From the NCBI GenBank assembly GCA_001986395.2, contig MQVO02000005.1, positions 744,001-808,000 on the forward strand: a stretch of DNA of 64,000 bases, written 5' to 3'. The DNA is from Irpex lacteus. Taxonomy: Eukaryota; Basidiomycota; Agaricomycetes; Polyporales; Irpicaceae. The translations under genes were made by a program, and so were the position numbers. Below are positions 62,508 to 64,000 of the stretch, piece after piece. Positions within the stretch are counted from its first letter, which is position 1; each line of letters opens with the position of its first letter. The notes beneath the pieces are model-generated. The model saw only the letters and a program-made list of their open reading frames with translations, made no database searches and had not been told where the DNA came from.

Positions 62508-64000
62508 GATACCTGACAGATGAAGAGAGAGGAGGGGGCGGACAGATGATTAATTATTATTCTCGTACCCATTTACTGCTGATATTTTGATGTATCGTCG
62601 ACGTGGAGGGCGATCTTTACGCTACGTAGTCCGAGGGGTACGCAGAAAGTAAGCGCCCGACCGGGGGTGGGGGTGGGTGGGTGGTTGTGAAGGCCCTTAG
62701 CAGGAATTTCTTAAAATTTATTGGGAGCCTCAGGGAGGCTTTCAATTCATCTTTCTGCACTATTAATCGTTGAAGGGATGCTCTGCGATCCAACAGCAAC
62801 GGTGTGGTGATAATTCATTGTAGTGTGACAGGGACATACCACGATTGGACATGTCAGTCACCGTGATGTCACACAAGTAACGTCGACGTTAACCGTTTTA
62901 TTTTACTTACGACGTCGACCAAGTACGACCGGCCAACTCGTGATATCGGAATCGATTGTATGTGCAGTGCTTTCTCAATAGCACATACATATCATGTCAC
63001 TCCTTCTTCAAGCTGTGATTATAGGTAGATTTGTGAGTACCCAGTAATACGTACGCAGGTGCGGTACTTATCCCAGCCTCGTAGACTCAGAATTGTTTCT
63101 GAAACCGCGTGCAGTACACCCGGTATTAAGTATGCGCGGACCCTTCGCTCTTATATCAGTCGTGGTGATGAGCAGTGTGAGCGAGAATGCTATGATGCAA
63201 AAGCGGTCAGTATAAGCATCATGATAACTGATTGCACCCCAAGTTATCTAGGCTAAACACGAGTAGTGCATATACTGAACGAGTTCTACCCAAGTGCCAG
63301 TGTGCTTCGACTCGAAACATTGTAAGTTGATCGACCACACTAAGTACTAGGGCACCCATTCTCCGGTAAGTACTACGAATTCATCATTTTGGAGGATTGC
63401 CACATGTGTTCACTTATCGGATCCGAGTCTCGATGCCTCAGGCAGGCTGTCTACGTTGGCTTTATCCAGTCAATGAACCATAGTGCAAGTAAAGCTTGAA
63501 CCATGAAATTCACATTGATCCACTACTGCTAAATATTTAATATCAAGGTTACTTAGAACTTGAAAGGCCTAGTGACCGATGGGGCAGCTGTCGAGACGGA
63601 ACCTGCAGAGCTTCTGCCCTCTCGAAAGCTGCCCCGTTGAAGCACCCCAGCATCTTTGTGGAACCACAAACAACGAGCAACATTGGAAGGAGTTGAGCTT
63701 TGGTTGCAAGTCGGGCGGATTTGAATGGAGTCGCAGTGGCAACGATAGTGACGGCCACTCGAATAACAACGGCAAGGGTTCTTTACTTCGATACTTTAAA
63801 GCTAATGTCCGGTCAGAACCACTCAGCATAATAAGTCCAGCGACACGAACGAATGGTGGACAATCACGGCCTTAGCCCCTGCCTGCGCAACCGAGTTGCC
63901 GCCGCTCGGAGAGCTGCGAACATCTCGAGGTAAGCAGCACTGTTGTGCGCAAGTAGACCACAGCAAACACAATCGGGAACTTCAAACACACGGCATAAGT
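62508..64000. other. 3' flank of OPI1 and intergenic DNA to window edge
   Basis: No gene can be supported. The palindrome TAACGTCGACGTTA is at 62878-62891. A near-perfect inverted repeat is at 63581-63595 and 63621-63635. At the right edge a short minus-strand frame (MFAALRAAATRLRRQGLRP) could be the end of a gene lying outside. Confidence 0.45.
63581..63635. repeat. Inverted repeat (possible hairpin)
   Basis: GGGGCAGCTGTCGAG at 63581-63595 pairs with CTCGAAAGCTGCCCC at 63621-63635, 14 of 15 bases, around a 25-nt loop. Confidence 0.65.

Overview
This window is nuclear DNA of a filamentous basidiomycete (mushroom-type, Agaricomycetes-like). Genes are dense and lie on both strands. Nearly all are split by short GT-AG introns of about 50-110 nt. 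Several families are typical of these fungi: a FunK1 kinase, a double-finger iron GATA repressor and a CYP53-like P450. Exon models were joined by hand from splice signals and reading frame. Every model listed as complete gives an open frame whose total length is divisible by three.

Layout. 1-383: 3' end of an unknown gene. 1042-10654 (+): TEL1/ATM kinase, 11 exons. 11683-12006 (+): possible small gene with a TATA box. 12473-14786 (-): RAD9 of the 9-1-1 clamp. 15599-18258 (+): STE20/PAK kinase. 19692-20432 (-): FunK1 remnant. 20671-25334 (+): PIF1 helicase with a 2.1-kb intron inside its Walker A motif. 25792-26710 (+): unknown gene. 27318-29728 (+): decayed FunK1 kinase. 29649-30269 (-): possible unknown gene. 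30305-32000 (-): RIT1. 33309-35220 (+): Zn2Cys6 regulator. 35497-37707 (-): disordered protein with SILK and RVxF motifs. 38475-40578 (+): membrane-anchored aspartic protease. 41021-42967 (-): disordered protein. 43114-43553 (-): DUF202 membrane protein, divergent from an unknown basic protein at 43743-46090 (+). 47294-49360 (-): cytochrome P450. 50996-51081 (-): tRNA-Pro(AGG) with an intron. 51601-52411 (-): ribosomal protein eL37. 54951-58037 (+): iron-regulatory GATA factor. 59123-62507 (+): OPI1. The rest is intergenic.

Functional themes. Three genome-maintenance genes (TEL1, RAD9, PIF1) lie within 25 kb: a checkpoint kinase, a checkpoint clamp subunit and a 5'-3' helicase. At the other end, regulators of iron uptake (GATA factor) and of phospholipid or inositol genes (OPI1) are neighbours, and each has candidate self-regulatory sites upstream. 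I found no CRISPR array, no complete transposon and no clearly new multi-gene system. The most unusual features are gene-structure oddities: one giant intron built of tandem repeats, micro-exons, and matched introns in two zinc fingers. There are also two FunK1 relics.
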